38,796 nt of DNA from Clostridiales bacterium (lineage in GTDB: Bacteria; Bacillota; Clostridia; Oscillospirales; CAG-272): contig JAILLB010000070.1 of assembly GCA_024693345.1 (NCBI GenBank), forward strand, positions 1-38,796, written 5' to 3'. Position 1 is the first letter of the stretch. Each line of letters opens with the position of its first letter. The notes under the pieces were generated by a model, which did not search any database, was not told the origin of the DNA, and worked only from the letters and a program-made list of their open reading frames with translations. Shown here in pieces: positions 15,829 to 27,205 of the stretch. A program made the translations under genes and the position numbers.

Positions 15829-18800
15829 TTACAGAGTATCTGTATGAGGTGCGTTTTTCGGTTCAACTGTTACGCCTCTGTAGGAATCAAGACCTGTTCC
15901 TGCAGGTATGAGTTTACCAATAATAACGTTCTCTTTCAGACCAATCAGATGGTCAACTTTGCCCTTAATTGCGGCATCAGTGAGCATCTTTGTGGTTTCC
16001 TGGAATGATGCAGCTGACAGGAATGAATCTGTCTGCAGTGAAGCTTTCGTGATACCGAGAAGTATCGGTGATCCTTCTGCTTTTCTAAGTGTTGTTTCAC
16101 CAGCGTCAATTCTTGCCTGGATTGCATCGTTTTCAGTATCAAACTGAGTAACATCAATGACAGTTCCTTCGAGAAGAGATGTATCTCCCGGAGTTTCAAC
16201 TTTGATCTTTCTCGTCATTTGATGCATGATAACTTCGATATGTTTATCGCTGTTACGAATGTCCTGGAGGTGGTAAACCTTGTGAACTTCGCGGAGAATG
16301 TAGTCATAAAGTGCATCAATTCCGCTGATTCTGAGCACATCGAGAAGATTGTAGCTGCCTTCTGTAAGTGCTTCTCCGACATTGACATGATCTCCATCCT
16401 TGATAAGAACCTTGGTTGCAAGCGGCACGGAATAAGTTACTTCTTCCTTTGTTTCGTCATCAGTTACGATAATGTTTCTTACGCGCTTGACTTCTGCAGT
16501 CTTAACTGTACCGGAAATCTCTGAAAGTGTAGCGGATCTCTTTGGTTTACGAGCTTCGAACAGTTCTTCAACTCTCGGAAGACCCTGAGTGATATCTGAT
16601 TCTGTAGCAACACCACCGGAGTGGAACGTACGCATTGTAAGCTGTGTACCGGGTTCACCGATTGACTGAGCAGCTATAACACCGACTGCTTCGCCTACAG
16701 CTATCATTGTGCCGTTTGTCGAAGACAAATCTGAGCCGTAGCAATGAGCACATACTCCGCATTTGGATTTACATTTGAGGATAGAACGCAGATGAACTTT
16801 TGTTATGCCGCAGTCAATGATTTCCTGAACTTTGTCCTTGGAAATGAGTTCATTGTCTTTGACAATAACTTCGCCCGTCTTGGGATTGATGATGTCACCG
16901 ATGGTGAATCTTCCCGGAAGACGTTCTGCGAGCGGTTCGATAATCTCGTTTCCGTCTTTGAGATCGTATACCCAGATTCCCTCTTTTGTTCCACAGTCTT
17001 CTTCCTTGACAATAACATCCTGCGATACGTCAACAAGACGTCTTGTAAGGTAACCGGAGTCAGCCGTTTTAAGAGCTGTGTCTGAAAGTGTCTTACGTGA
17101 ACTACGAGCTCCTGTGAAGTATTCGAGTTCTTTCAAACCTTCACGGAAGTTGGATTTAATCGGGATTTCGATTGTCTTACCTGTAGCTGTCTGCATCAAT
17201 CCACGCAAACCTGCAAGCTGACGAATCTGACCGATACTACCACGGGCTCCTGAATCAGCCATCATCTTGATAGGATTGTATCTAGAGAGGTTATCTTCAA
17301 GGGCTTTTGTAATATCCTTTTCGACCTGTTCCCATACCACGATAACGTTGTGATAACGCTCTTCGTTTGACAGGAAACCACGGTTGTACTGCTTCTGAAT
17401 CTTTTCTACTTGTGCTTCAGCTGCTGCAAGTATATCTGCTTTTTCCTTCGGAACAACTACGTCGCTGATAGCGATTGAAACTGCAGCCTTGGTGGCAAAT
17501 TTGAAACCATTTGCCTTAATATTGTCAAGAACGTTTGCAGTTGTCTCGATATCATGCTTTTTGATTGTTTCGTTGATGATTTTTCCGAGTTGTTTCTTGC
17601 CAACAGTGTAGTTTACTTCAAGATCAAATTCAGTTTCCGGGTTTGTTCTGTCAACAAATCCGAGATCCTGAGGAATTGACTGGTTAAAGATCAATCTACC
17701 GAGTGTTGCATCAACAATACCGGATTTCTTAACGCCATCAACTTCTTTTTCGATTCTTACCTTAATTGGAGCATGGAGTCCGAGATAGCCGTTTGAGTAA
17801 GCCATCATTGCCTCATCGAAGTTGCGGTAAACGCCTCCCTCTCCGGGTTCTCCTGCTCTGTCTATTGTCAGCCAGTATGATCCCATAACCATGTCCTGAG
17901 AAGGCATGTTGACAGCCTTTCCATCGGCAGGTTTGAGGAAGTTGTTGGCAGACAGCATGAGGAATCTTGCCTCAGCCTGTGCTTCGTTTGAAAGCGGTAC
18001 GTGAACAGACATCTGGTCGCCGTCGAAGTCTGCGTTGAACGGTGAACATACAAGCGGGTGAAGCTTGATTGCACGTCCTTCAACGAGAACCGGCTCAAAG
18101 GCCTGTATTGAAAGTCTGTGAAGTGTAGGAGCTCTGTTGAGCATTACGGGGTGATCCTTGATAACATTTTCAAGGGCATCGTAAACTTCAGGAACTGCTC
18201 TTTCAACCTTCTTCTTTGCGTCTTTGATGTTTGCTGCGTCTTGTGTTTCAACGAGTCTCTTCATAACAAATGGTTTGAACAATTCAAGAGCCATTTCCTT
18301 AGGAAGACCGCACTGATAAATCTTGAGTTCAGGACCAACGACGATAACGGAACGTCCAGAGTAGTCAACACGTTTTCCAAGAAGGTTCTGACGGAAACGT
18401 CCCTGCTTACCTCTGAGCATTTCTGACAGAGATTTGAGAGGTCTGTTGCTTGTTCCACCAGTAACCGGTCTGCCTCTTCTGCCGTTGTCTATAAGGGAGT
18501 CAACAGCTTCCTGAAGCATTCTCTTTTCATTTCTTACGACGATTTCAGGAGCATGAAGCTCTTTCATCTTCTTAAGTCTGTTGTTTCTGTTTATGACTCT
18601 CCTGTAGAGGTCATTGAGGTCAGATGTAGCAAATCTTCCGCCGTCAAGCTGAACCATAGGACGAATTTCCGGAGGAATTACCGGAAGAATGTCGAGAATC
18701 ATCCACTCCGGTCTGTTTCCGGATTTTCTGAATGATTCAACTACTTCAAGTCTCTTAACAATACGAACTTTCTTCTGACCTGTTGCATTTTCAAGTTCGG

Positions 18801-19377
18801 TTCTCAGTTCTTCTGAGAGTTCATCGAGGTCAATCTCTGAGAGAAGCTGCTTAATAGCCTCTGCACCCATTCCCACTTTGATGTCATGCTCATATCTTTC
18901 GAATACATCTTCGTATTCCTTTGATGTGAGGATGGTCTTCTTCTCATAGGGAGTTGTGCCCGGATCGAGAACGATATAGTTTGCAAAATAGAGGACCTTT
19001 TCAAGTTTCTTGGGTGTAATGTCAAGTATGAGACTCATTCTTGACGGAATTGAGTGAACGTACCAGCTGTGTGAAACGGGTGTTGCAAGCTCAATGTGAC
19101 CCATTCTTTCACGACGGACTTTTTTGGATGTGATTTCTACTCCGCACTTTTCGCATATTCTGCCTTTGTAGCGTATGCGCTTATATTTTCCGCAGAGACA
19201 TTCCCAGTCCTTCGTGGGTCCAAATATCTTTTCGCAGAACAGACCATCTTTTTCAGGTCTTTGTGTTCTGTAGTTGATTGTTTCGGGTTTTGTTACTTCA
19301 CCGTGTGACCAGCTTTTGATCATTTCCGGAGAAGCCAATCCTATTTTGATGGAGTCAAATGTCATATTTTCGTTCAT
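15829..19377 (-). CDS. rpoC: DNA-directed RNA polymerase subunit beta' (1182 aa)
   Basis: Largest RNA polymerase subunit. The N-terminal zinc-binding cysteines (C-x-C and CEKC), the active-site NADFDGDQM that holds catalytic magnesium, the bridge and trigger-loop region, and the second cysteine cluster ([21 protein letters not shown]) are present. The ATG at 19377 has AAGGAGG 8 bases upstream; a further upstream TTG would put the ribosome binding site inside the gene. Starts 14 bases after the rpoB stop and ends in a terminator hairpin. Confidence 0.98.
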   Translation of the reverse strand: MNENMTFDSIKIGLASPEMIKSWSHGEVTKPETINYRTQRPEKDGLFCEKIFGPTKDWECLCGKYKRIRYKGRICEKCGVEITSKKVRRERMGHIELATPVSHSWYVHSIPSRMSLILDITPKKLEKVLYFANYIVLDPGTTPYEKKTILTSKEYEDVFERYEHDIKVGMGAEAIKQLLSEIDLDELSEELRTELENATGQKKVRIVKRLEVVESFRKSGNRPEWMILDILPVIPPEIRPMVQLDGGRFATSDLNDLYRRVINRNNRLKKMKELHAPEIVVRNEKRMLQEAVDSLIDNGRRGRPVTGGTSNRPLKSLSEMLRGKQGRFRQNLLGKRVDYSGRSVIVVGPELKIYQCGLPKEMALELFKPFVMKRLVETQDAANIKDAKKKVERAVPEVYDALENVIKDHPVMLNRAPTLHRLSIQAFEPVLVEGRAIKLHPLVCSPFNADFDGDQMSVHVPLSNEAQAEARFLMLSANNFLKPADGKAVNMPSQDMVMGSYWLTIDRAGEPGEGGVYRNFDEAMMAYSNGYLGLHAPIKVRIEKEVDGVKKSGIVDATLGRLIFNQSIPQDLGFVDRTNPETEFDLEVNYTVGKKQLGKIINETIKKHDIETTANVLDNIKANGFKFATKAAVSIAISDVVVPKEKADILAAAEAQVEKIQKQYNRGFLSNEERYHNVIVVWEQVEKDITKALEDNLSRYNPIKMMADSGARGSIGQIRQLAGLRGLMQTATGKTIEIPIKSNFREGLKELEYFTGARSSRKTLSDTALKTADSGYLTRRLVDVSQDVIVKEEDCGTKEGIWVYDLKDGNEIIEPLAERLPGRFTIGDIINPKTGEVIVKDNELISKDKVQEIIDCGITKVHLRSILKCKSKCGVCAHCYGSDLSSTNGTMIAVGEAVGVIAAQSIGEPGTQLTMRTFHSGGVATESDITQGLPRVEELFEARKPKRSATLSEISGTVKTAEVKRVRNIIVTDDETKEEVTYSVPLATKVLIKDGDHVNVGEALTEGSYNLLDVLRISGIDALYDYILREVHKVYHLQDIRNSDKHIEVIMHQMTRKIKVETPGDTSLLEGTVIDVTQFDTENDAIQARIDAGETTLRKAEGSPILLGITKASLQTDSFLSAASFQETTKMLTDAAIKGKVDHLIGLKENVIIGKLIPAGTGLDSYRGVTVEPKNAPHTDTL

Positions 19378-19391
19378 AGTATTCGCCTCCT

Positions 19392-22300
19392 TCAATTGTC
19401 ATATTCATCGTAGTTGTCATCTACGTTTTCGTCGTCCATAACGCCTTCTTCGAGACCAATCATGGATGCATTGTCATCAGGATCATCTGTTGTTGAGAAT
19501 CCGTCCAAATCCTCCGGAGAAATACCATTCTCTTCGTCTTCGTATGCGGGTTCGTCAGATGCACTTACAATGTTAGGTGTCGGCAGCATATCGTCTTCGA
19601 GTTCTGAAAGAACTATTTCATTGCCTTCTTTGTCAAGAACTTTGACATCGAGAGCAAGTGACTGGAGTTCCTTGACCAATACTTTGAATGATTCAGGAAC
19701 ACCTGCATTGGATATGTTCTGACCCTTAACAATTGCTTCGTAAGCCTTAACTCTTCCTGAAACGTCATCGCTCTTGAATGTGAGGATTTCCTGCAATGTG
19801 TATGCAGCACCATATGCTTCGAGAGCCCAAACTTCCATTTCTCCGAAACGCTGGCCGCCGAACTGAGCTTTACCGCCCAGTGGCTGCTGAGTAACGAGTG
19901 AGTAAGGTCCTGTACTTCTTGCGTGGATCTTATCATCAACGAGGTGGTGGAGTTTGAGGTAATACATAATTCCCACGGTTACAGGGTTGTCAAAAGGTTC
20001 GCCTGTACGTCCGTCGTAGAGGATGCACTTACCATCTTCTCTGAGTCCTGCCTCTTTGAGTGCTTCTGTAATATCTGATTCCTTGGCACCGTCAAATACC
20101 GGTGTCATAACTTTGATACCGAGTTTCTTTGCAGCTATTCCAAGGTGAACTTCAAGAACTTGACCGATGTTCATACGTGAAGGCACGCCCAGTGGGTTAA
20201 GAACTATATCCAGTGGTGTACCATCAGCCATGTACGGCATGTCTTCAGGCGGGAGTATGCGTGATACAACGCCCTTGTTACCATGACGTCCGGCCATCTT
20301 ATCGCCGACTGAAATCTTTCTCTTCTGAGCAACGTATACCTTGATTTGTTCATTTACTCCAGCAGAAAGTTCATCGCCGTTCTTTCTTGAATATCTGTGA
20401 ATGTCTATAACTGTGCCGTATTCGCCGTGACGCATCTTGAGTGATGTATCTCTGACTTCATTGGCTTTTTCACCGAAAATGGCTCTTAAGAGTTTTTCTT
20501 CTGCTGTGAGATCGGTTTCTCCTTTCGGAGTAACCTTACCGACAAGGATATCGCCTGTCTTAACCTCAGTGCCTATGCGTACAACACCTGTTGCATCAAG
20601 GTCTTTGAGTGTTTCTTCACTGCTGTTCGGAATTTCTCTTGTGAACTGTTCCGGTCCGAGTTTTGTATCTCTTGTTTCGATAGAGTACTCTTCTACGTGG
20701 ATAGAAGTGTAAACATCGTCACGAACGAGTCTTTCATTGAGCAATACAGCATCTTCGTAGTTGTAACCCTCCCAAGACATGAATCCGACAAGGGCATTCT
20801 TACCGAGGGAGATTTCACCATCGCTTGTTGCCGGGCCGTCTGCGATAACATCGCCGACTTTGACTCTTTCACCGACTGAAACAACCGGTTTCTGGTTGAT
20901 ACATGTGCTCTGGTTTGAACGTTTGAACTTAATGAGTTCATATGTGTCTTTTTCGCCGTTGTCAAGTCTGACTTCAACATAATCTGCACATACGTACTCA
21001 ACAACACCTTCGCGCTTACAGATGACACAGACACCGGAGTCGATTCCGGCTTTGTATTCCATACCTGTAGCAACGATAGGAGCTTCTGTCACCAGAAGCG
21101 GAACTGCCTGTTTCTGCATGTTTGATCCCATGAGCGCACGAGCGTTATCGTCGTTCTCAAGGAAAGGAATTGAACCTGTTGCAACAGAAATAAGCATCTG
21201 AGGCGATACGTCTGCGTAGTCAGCTTTTTCAGCAGGCACTTCGACGATTTCGTCTTTATATCTCGCTATAACCTTTTTGTTTATGAAATGTCCTTCTTCA
21301 TCGAGAGGTTCATTTGCCTGAGCGACAATGAAATCGTCCTCGACATCAGCAGGCATGTAAACAACTTCATCAGTTACAACGTTTCTCTCTTTGTCAACTT
21401 TGCGGAAAGGAGCCTCGATGAAACCATAATCGTTGATCTTGGCATATGTTGCAAGGTAAGAGATAAGACCTATGTTAGGACCTTCAGGAGTTTCGATAGG
21501 ACAGATACGTCCGTAATGAGTGTAGTGAACGTCACGCACTTCAAACGATGCTCTGTCTCTTGAAAGACCGCCTGGACCCAATGCGGAAAGACGACGCTTG
21601 TGTGTCAGCTCTGCAAGTGGGTTGTTCTGGTCCATGAACTGCGACAACGGTGATGATCCGAAGAACTCACGGATTGCAGCAGCAATTGGACGTATGTTGA
21701 TGAGCGACTGAGGTGAGTAGTTGTCAGCATCAGCGGCTGTCATACGCTCTTTTATAATCTTGTCCATTCTTGAGAAACCTATTCTCAGCTGGTTCTGAAC
21801 AAGTTCGCCGACGCAGCGGATTCTACGGTTGCTCAAATGGTCTATGTCATCTATTGAGCCAATGTCATGTGACAGGCAGATGAGATAGTTGATTGATGTA
21901 AAGATGTCCTCTTTTGTGATATGGTGAGGAGAAAGTTCAGCGGCTCTGTCTTTGGCAATCTTCTTGACTTCTTCAGGATCGCCGTTGGCTTGTTCAAGAA
22001 TCTGCATAAACAAGTCAAGTTTAACCTTTTCGTTTATGCCTACATCCTTGAGGCTGATTCCGTAGACCTTCTCAGGATCTATCATCTTGTTCGTGAATAC
22101 TTTGCACTCTGTTTCATCATTTGCCTTGATGAATACTTCGTACACACCTGCATCTTCAATCTTCTTTGCATCTTCTACGCTGAGCAAAGCGCCGCTTTCA
22201 AACAGCAACTCGCCTGTAACAGGGCTGATGACATCACGTGATACTACATGTCCGGCTATACGTCTGCCGAATGCGACTTTCTTGTCGAATTTATATCTTC

Positions 22301-23144
22301 CGACTGCGCCTATGTCATAACGTCTGTTGTCAAAGAACAATGATGAGAGAAGTGTCTGTGCACTTTCAACAGTAGCGGGTTCACCCGGACGAAGTCTTCT
22401 GAATATGTCTTTGAGGGCTTCTTCATATTCGGATGTTCCGTACTGATCGGCTGCAGCTTTCATGCTGTCTTTTTCAAGTGTTTCAGCAAGTTTCGGATCA
22501 TCTCCGAACTTTTCCTTGATACCGATGTCAGTTGATGTGGTTTCATCCAGTGCTCTGATGAATGTTGTTATAGGCAACTTACGGTTCTTGTCTATGTGAA
22601 CATAAATCGTGTCGTTTGAGTCTGTCTCATACTCAAGCCATGCACCACGGTAAGGTATTACGCTTCCGAGATAGATGACCTTGCCCGTCTTGTCGACCTG
22701 CTTGTCATAATACATACCCGGTGAACGAACCAACTGCGATACAACCACACGTTCCGCACCATTGATTACGAACGTTCCATTGTCTGTCATCAAAGGAAGA
22801 TTTCCCATGAAAATTGATTCCTGTTTTACTTCGCCTGTTTCGCGGTTCAAAACACGGACGGTAACCAGAAGACGTGATTCGTAGTTGACATCACGCTCTT
22901 TGCACTCTTCTACCGGATATCTCGGCACGGGATCAATTGTATAGTCAACAAATTCGACTACTAGTTTTCCCTGAAAATCCTCAATCGGAGATACATCATC
23001 GAGTACCTCTCTAATGCCTTGTTCGCAAAGCCATTTATAGGATTTGAGCTGAACATCCAGAAGATTCGGCATATCGATAACACTATCGATTTGTGCAAAA
23101 CTCTGTCTTACCTTTTTTCCAACTTGAACTGGTTTTGTTCTCAA
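19392..23144 (-). CDS. rpoB: DNA-directed RNA polymerase subunit beta (1250 aa), TTG start
   Basis: Second RNA polymerase catalytic subunit. The rifampicin region [34 protein letters not shown] is intact at the positions equal to E. coli Asp516, His526 and Ser531, so a sensitive-type pocket is expected, with Pro where E. coli has Gln510. The acidic C-terminus (about 1190-1250) is long and low in complexity. The best start is TTG at 23144, with GGAGTG 7 bases upstream and [10 protein letters not shown] following; no in-frame ATG or GTG upstream is as good. Unusually for the L10-L12-rpoB order, no rplJ or rplL precedes it; alaS diverges instead. Confidence 0.97.
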   Translation of the reverse strand: MRTKPVQVGKKVRQSFAQIDSVIDMPNLLDVQLKSYKWLCEQGIREVLDDVSPIEDFQGKLVVEFVDYTIDPVPRYPVEECKERDVNYESRLLVTVRVLNRETGEVKQESIFMGNLPLMTDNGTFVINGAERVVVSQLVRSPGMYYDKQVDKTGKVIYLGSVIPYRGAWLEYETDSNDTIYVHIDKNRKLPITTFIRALDETTSTDIGIKEKFGDDPKLAETLEKDSMKAAADQYGTSEYEEALKDIFRRLRPGEPATVESAQTLLSSLFFDNRRYDIGAVGRYKFDKKVAFGRRIAGHVVSRDVISPVTGELLFESGALLSVEDAKKIEDAGVYEVFIKANDETECKVFTNKMIDPEKVYGISLKDVGINEKVKLDLFMQILEQANGDPEEVKKIAKDRAAELSPHHITKEDIFTSINYLICLSHDIGSIDDIDHLSNRRIRCVGELVQNQLRIGFSRMDKIIKERMTAADADNYSPQSLINIRPIAAAIREFFGSSPLSQFMDQNNPLAELTHKRRLSALGPGGLSRDRASFEVRDVHYTHYGRICPIETPEGPNIGLISYLATYAKINDYGFIEAPFRKVDKERNVVTDEVVYMPADVEDDFIVAQANEPLDEEGHFINKKVIARYKDEIVEVPAEKADYADVSPQMLISVATGSIPFLENDDNARALMGSNMQKQAVPLLVTEAPIVATGMEYKAGIDSGVCVICKREGVVEYVCADYVEVRLDNGEKDTYELIKFKRSNQSTCINQKPVVSVGERVKVGDVIADGPATSDGEISLGKNALVGFMSWEGYNYEDAVLLNERLVRDDVYTSIHVEEYSIETRDTKLGPEQFTREIPNSSEETLKDLDATGVVRIGTEVKTGDILVGKVTPKGETDLTAEEKLLRAIFGEKANEVRDTSLKMRHGEYGTVIDIHRYSRKNGDELSAGVNEQIKVYVAQKRKISVGDKMAGRHGNKGVVSRILPPEDMPYMADGTPLDIVLNPLGVPSRMNIGQVLEVHLGIAAKKLGIKVMTPVFDGAKESDITEALKEAGLREDGKCILYDGRTGEPFDNPVTVGIMYYLKLHHLVDDKIHARSTGPYSLVTQQPLGGKAQFGGQRFGEMEVWALEAYGAAYTLQEILTFKSDDVSGRVKAYEAIVKGQNISNAGVPESFKVLVKELQSLALDVKVLDKEGNEIVLSELEDDMLPTPNIVSASDEPAYEDEENGISPEDLDGFSTTDDPDDNASMIGLEEGVMDDENVDDNYDEYDN

Positions 23145-23330
23145 AATTTATCACTCCATTCGATTACACTATTTCCCCCGCCCAGAACTCCTGGAAGGAA
23201 ACCGAATCCGCTTGTATTTCTGCGAATTTTCGGAGAGATTCAACCTCAATTCGGATTATGCAAAAATGAGTCTGAAACACCACATTTTATTGCAAAAAAG
23301 CGATATTGGGTCATTGTAATGCAGTTTACA
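23145..23330 (-). other. rpoB 5' leader, about 180 nt, no gene seen
   Basis: The region between the rpoB promoter and start codon has no credible gene. Minus-strand pairs such as CGAATT/AATTCG and CCAG-GAGTT-CTGG can form. A GGCGGGGG run lies about 30 bases before the TTG start. I cannot assign a known ribosomal-protein leader; no L10-binding fold is evident. Confidence 0.4.
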
Positions 23331-23359
23331 AGTATATCAAGTGTCAAGTCAATTGTCAA
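23331..23359 (-). promoter_or_regulatory. Promoter of rpoBC
   Basis: Minus-strand TTGACA (complement of 23354-23359) and TATACT (complement of 23331-23336), spacer 17, behind an A/T-rich up-element-like stretch. A second TTGACA overlaps the spacer. Confidence 0.88.
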
Positions 23360-23479
23360 CTAAAATTTTTTGTTTTTTTTTATATAACTTAAGAAATTCC
23401 AAAAAAACACATGTTGCCGGCTGTCGGTTTTTCTTCGGAAACAACCATTGCAGCACTAGATAAATACGTGCAGTCTTAT

Positions 23480-23595
23480 GCGATTGACAATCGCATTGTG
23501 ATGGAAATGTAAATATCGTAATTGTGATGGAAATGTAAATATCGTAATTCGATTGACTTTTTTGCGCACGAATAATATAATTGTGATGGAAAATG
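23480..23595. repeat. Palindrome and 26-bp tandem repeat upstream of alaS
   Basis: A 15-base palindrome GCGATTGACAATCGC (23480-23494) is followed by two exact 26-base copies (23495-23520, 23521-23546) beginning ATTGTGATGGAAATG. A third, partial copy, ATTGTGATGGAAAATG (23580-23595), starts at the end of the alaS -10 box. Only two full copies, unspaced, so not CRISPR. Confidence 0.9.
23553..23581 (+). promoter_or_regulatory. Promoter of alaS-mscL-hit operon
   Basis: TTGACT (23553-23558) and TATAAT (23576-23581), spacer 17. It lies between the second and third copies of the ATTGTGATGGAAATG repeat. The leader is only about 55 nt, too short for a T-box. Confidence 0.85.
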
Positions 23596-23641
23596 CAGTA
23601 TTATGCGTTTAAAAATACCGAAAAAAAGATAGGCAATAAGA

Positions 23642-26272
23642 ATGGAATGGACATCACTGAATGATTTACGCGAATCATATCTGAAATTTTTTGAGTCAAA
23701 GGGCCACCTGGTTCACAAAAGTTACTCCCTTATTCCGGAAAACGATAAAACTCTTTTGCTGATTGTGGCAGGAATGGCTCCTTTGAAAAAATACTTTACA
23801 GGCGAACTTACCCCTCCGAGAAGGAGAATGACAACATGCCAGAAATGTATCAGAACCAATGACATTGAAAATGTCGGTTACACGGCAAGACACGGTACAT
23901 TCTTTGAAATGCTCGGAAACTTCTCTTTTGGAGACTATTTCAAGAACGAAGCCCTTCCGTGGGCATGGGAATATCTCACTGAAGTCCTGAAAATTCCGGA
24001 GGAAAAACTCTGGCCTTCTGTTTACGAAGAGGATGATGAAGCATACTCAATCTGGAAAGACAAAATAGGTGTGCGCGAAGACCACATAGTTCGTCTCGGA
24101 AAAGATGATAACTTCTGGGAACTTGGAGCAGGTGCCTGCGGACCTTGTTCCGAGATATACTTTGACCGCGGTGAAAAATACGGATGTGGAAAACCCACGT
24201 GTAAGCCCGGATGCGATTGTGACAGATACATGGAAATCTGGAACAATGTCTTCTCACAGTTTGAGTCGGATGGAGAGGGTCACTACACAGAACTCAAATC
24301 CAAAAACATAGACACAGGTATGGGTCTCGAAAGACTTGCATGTGTCATGCAGGGCGTAGACAACATGTTTGAAGTCGACACGATCCAGAACATACTGAAA
24401 GCAATCAGCAACAGAGCCAAGGTTAAATACAAAGAGAATCCGAAATCTGACGTTTCTCTCAGAATCATAGCAGACCACGCAAGGGCATCGGCCTTTCTTA
24501 TAGGCGACGGAGTCATGCCGTCTAATGAAGGAAGAGGCTACGTGCTCCGCAGACTGCTCAGAAGAGCGTGCAGACACGGAAGACTGCTTGGAATAGAAGG
24601 ACCCTTCCTCGGTGAAATCATAGAAGTAGTCGCACACGAAAATTTGACAGCTTATCCTGAACTCACAGAAAAACTTGAGTATATTAAGAAAATCGCAATC
24701 ATGGAAGAAGAGAGATTTGACGCAACAGTTGAATCCGGAATGAACGTACTCGAACAGCTCACTTCCGAGGCAAAGCAAAACGGCAAAGACAAACTTGCTG
24801 GTGCTGATGTATTCAAACTTTCTGATACGTACGGATTCCCGATTGACTTAACAAGAGAAATAGCTTCCGAAAACGGACTTGGAATCGATGAAGAAGGATA
24901 TAAAGAATGCCTCAACGCTCAAAAAGAAAGAGCGAGAGCAGCCAGAGGAAACATAAGCGGATGGGCAGATAACATGAAGTCTCTGTTCGCTGAACTTCCG
25001 AAGACAGAATTCAAAGGGTATGAGACACTTGAGTGCAAAGCAAAGGTTGTTGCAATACTCGATGCAGATACAATGCAGAAAATTGACATTTCTTCCGACA
25101 AGTCAGTCATCATCACCGATGTTACTCCTTTCTACGGAGAAGGTGGTGGTCAGGTAGGCGACAAAGGAACCATTTCATCAGCCAACGGATCTGCAGTTGT
25201 TTATGACACTCGCAAAAATGATGGTGTATACATTCACTTCTGCGAAGTTACGAAAGGTTCGTTCTCAACAGGCGATGAAGTAACTTTGAAAGTCAACAGC
25301 GACACCAGAAATGCAACTGCAAGAAACCATAGTTCCGTTCACCTTCTCGACTCTGCTCTGAGAGAAGTTCTTGGCGAACATGTCAGACAGGCTGGTTCGT
25401 ATGTCGATGAAAATGAGGGCAGATTCGACTTTACTCACTTCGCTCCGATGACAAAAGAAGAATTGGATAAAGTTGAAAGACTGGTTAATCAAAAGATTCT
25501 GGAAAACCTCAACGTGTCAACCGAAATCATGGACATTGAATCCGCAAAGAAGTCCGGAGCAATAGCTTTGTTCGGAGAAAAATACGGAGACTTCGTAAGA
25601 GTTGTCAAAATGGGAGATTTTTCAAGCGAACTCTGCGGAGGAACCCATGTAAGTTCAACCGGCAGCATCGGATTATTCAGAATCGTATCAGAGAGTTCAG
25701 TTGCAGCGGGCACAAGAAGAATAACTTCCGTAACGGGATTCAAAGCATATGAACAGTCAAAAGAGGATTCTGAACTCATAAAGGAGATAGAATCAACACT
25801 AAAAGCGAACAGTGCTGCAGAGCTGACAGAAAAAATTGCTTCTTTGCAGAACGAATTAAAGAAGGCAAAGAAAGATCTCGAAGAGAGCCAAGTCAAAAAT
25901 GCAACAGCAGGAACTGATGAAATGCTTGAAAAAGCAGTTTCAGTAAATGGTTTGAGAGTTGCAACAATGAAGACTTCACTTCCATCAGACACGCTTAGAA
26001 CTCTTTCAGACAATATCAAATCATCACATGCAGATGTTGTAGCACTTCTATCATCAAATGCCGGTGGAAAACTCACACTTGTATGTGTATGCGGAGCAGA
26101 AGCAATTGGAAAGGGTGCAAAGGCCGGTGACCTTGTCAAAGAAGTGTGTAAGATTGTAGGCGGTGGCGGTGGCGGAAGACCCGACAGTGCAACAGCAGGC
26201 GGAAAAGATGAGTCCAAATTGGACGATGCGTTCAAAGCATTCGCCGGAATAGTTGAAGAAAAAACAAAATAA
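23642..26272 (+). CDS. alaS: Alanyl-tRNA synthetase (876 aa)
   Basis: Charges tRNA-Ala with alanine and edits mischarged Ser/Gly. The class II core (residues 1-250) includes RMTTCQKCIRTNDIENVG and GNFSFGDYF. The editing domain has HSSVHLL and CGGTHVSSTGSIG, the HxxxH and CxxxH zinc motifs. The C-terminal oligomerisation/C-Ala domain ends with a GGGGGGRPDSA stretch. Full length. The ribosome binding site is weak (GATAGG about 9 bases upstream). First gene of an operon with mscL and a HIT gene. Confidence 0.98.
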   Translation: MEWTSLNDLRESYLKFFESKGHLVHKSYSLIPENDKTLLLIVAGMAPLKKYFTGELTPPRRRMTTCQKCIRTNDIENVGYTARHGTFFEMLGNFSFGDYFKNEALPWAWEYLTEVLKIPEEKLWPSVYEEDDEAYSIWKDKIGVREDHIVRLGKDDNFWELGAGACGPCSEIYFDRGEKYGCGKPTCKPGCDCDRYMEIWNNVFSQFESDGEGHYTELKSKNIDTGMGLERLACVMQGVDNMFEVDTIQNILKAISNRAKVKYKENPKSDVSLRIIADHARASAFLIGDGVMPSNEGRGYVLRRLLRRACRHGRLLGIEGPFLGEIIEVVAHENLTAYPELTEKLEYIKKIAIMEEERFDATVESGMNVLEQLTSEAKQNGKDKLAGADVFKLSDTYGFPIDLTREIASENGLGIDEEGYKECLNAQKERARAARGNISGWADNMKSLFAELPKTEFKGYETLECKAKVVAILDADTMQKIDISSDKSVIITDVTPFYGEGGGQVGDKGTISSANGSAVVYDTRKNDGVYIHFCEVTKGSFSTGDEVTLKVNSDTRNATARNHSSVHLLDSALREVLGEHVRQAGSYVDENEGRFDFTHFAPMTKEELDKVERLVNQKILENLNVSTEIMDIESAKKSGAIALFGEKYGDFVRVVKMGDFSSELCGGTHVSSTGSIGLFRIVSESSVAAGTRRITSVTGFKAYEQSKEDSELIKEIESTLKANSAAELTEKIASLQNELKKAKKDLEESQVKNATAGTDEMLEKAVSVNGLRVATMKTSLPSDTLRTLSDNIKSSHADVVALLSSNAGGKLTLVCVCGAEAIGKGAKAGDLVKEVCKIVGGGGGGRPDSATAGGKDESKLDDAFKAFAGIVEEKTK

Positions 26273-26303
26273 AAACATATATTCTTTAAAAGGAGAAAAG
26301 AGT

Positions 26304-26858
26304 ATGGCAAAGGAAAAAACAAAAAAAACCAGCATCTGGACCGAATTCAAAGCCTTTATTTCACGTGGAAACATAGTTGAAATGGCTGTCGGTGTTGCAG
26401 TTGCAACGGCTTTCACAGCAATAGTTACAGCATTCACTAAAGGCTTTATTTCCCCGCTAATCGGATTGATTACAGGCGGAACAGACCTTACAGCTTTCAA
26501 GCTCGTTGTTAAAGAAGCAGTTATCTCTGCGGAAGGTGTTGTCACTCAGGAAGAAGTGGCTTTCCTCTGGGGCGCTTTCATTCAGGCAATAATCGACTTC
26601 CTTATCATTGCGCTTGCGATGTTCTTAATTCTCAAAGCTTTTGCAGCTGCATCTGCAAAGACAAGAGAACTGAAAGATAAAGCTCACGAAGAAGAAATTG
26701 CTGCAGCAAAAGCAGTTGAAGAAGCTAAAGCAGCCGAAGAAGCTAAAGCAGCCGAAGAAGCTAAGGCAGCTGAAGAAGCTAAAATTGCAACTGAAGAAGC
26801 AAGAAAAGAAGAAGAGATTGCTCTTCTCAGAGAAATCGCTGCATCTGTAAAAAAATAA
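26304..26858 (+). CDS. mscL: Large-conductance mechanosensitive channel with extended charged tail (184 aa)
   Basis: Pentameric membrane channel that opens under osmotic shock. The MscL start FKAFISRGNIVEMAVGVAVATAFTAIV is clear, with two transmembrane helices (about 18-45 and 85-112) joined by an extracellular loop. The C-terminal cytoplasmic helix extends about 65 residues beyond the second helix and contains EAKAAE in tandem, coded by an 18-base repeat three times (26721-26774). Typical family length is 130-150, so the tail is longer than usual and may make a long coiled bundle. AAAGGAG precedes the ATG at 26304; the 17 residues before it in frame are not family sequence. Confidence 0.95.
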   Translation: MAKEKTKKTSIWTEFKAFISRGNIVEMAVGVAVATAFTAIVTAFTKGFISPLIGLITGGTDLTAFKLVVKEAVISAEGVVTQEEVAFLWGAFIQAIIDFLIIALAMFLILKAFAAASAKTRELKDKAHEEEIAAAKAVEEAKAAEEAKAAEEAKAAEEAKIATEEARKEEEIALLREIAASVKK

Positions 26859-26859
26859 A

Positions 26860-27201
26860 ATGAGCGATTGTATATTTTGTAAAATTATAAGCGGGGATAT
26901 CCCGTCGGCAAAAGTATACGAAGATGACAAAATATTCGCTTTCAAGGATATAAATCCTCAGGCTGCCGTCCATTTTCTTGTTGTTCCGAAAACTCACATA
27001 GGTTCTGCCGATGAAGTTGACGAAGCAAACTCAGATTGTGTTGCACACATCTTTAAGAAAATCCCGGTCATAGCAAAAAGTGTTGGAATCAAAAACGGAT
27101 ACCGTGTCATAACCAATTGCGGTCCTGACGCATGCCAGTCCGTAAAACATCTTCACTTTCATGTTCTAGGTGGCGAACAGCTTTCCGAAAAAATGGCATA
27201 A
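26860..27201 (+). CDS. HIT-family nucleotide-binding protein (113 aa)
   Basis: A histidine-triad hydrolase of the HinT/PKCI branch, which cleaves nucleoside phosphoramidates such as aminoacyl-AMP. The triad HLHFHVLGG is at 97-105 and the N-terminal CIFC pair at 4-7 is present. It starts one base after the mscL stop and has no visible ribosome binding site, so translation probably depends on coupling. Its association with alaS is suggestive because HinT acts on lysyl- and other aminoacyl-adenylates, but a functional link is inference. Confidence 0.95.
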   Translation: MSDCIFCKIISGDIPSAKVYEDDKIFAFKDINPQAAVHFLVVPKTHIGSADEVDEANSDCVAHIFKKIPVIAKSVGIKNGYRVITNCGPDACQSVKHLHFHVLGGEQLSEKMA

Positions 27202-27205
27202 TTTA

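Noticed and set aside
23145-23330. L10-type autoregulatory leader before rpoB
   Set aside because: No rplJ follows, and I could not find the kink-turn-like pairing expected of such leaders.
23495-23546. CRISPR array
   Set aside because: Only two full 26-base copies directly joined without spacers and no cas genes; the 22-base pair at 32197 fails for the same reason.
23582-23641. T-box leader for alaS
   Set aside because: The distance from the -10 box to the ATG is about 60 bases and has no specifier hairpin, TGGN loop or terminator.
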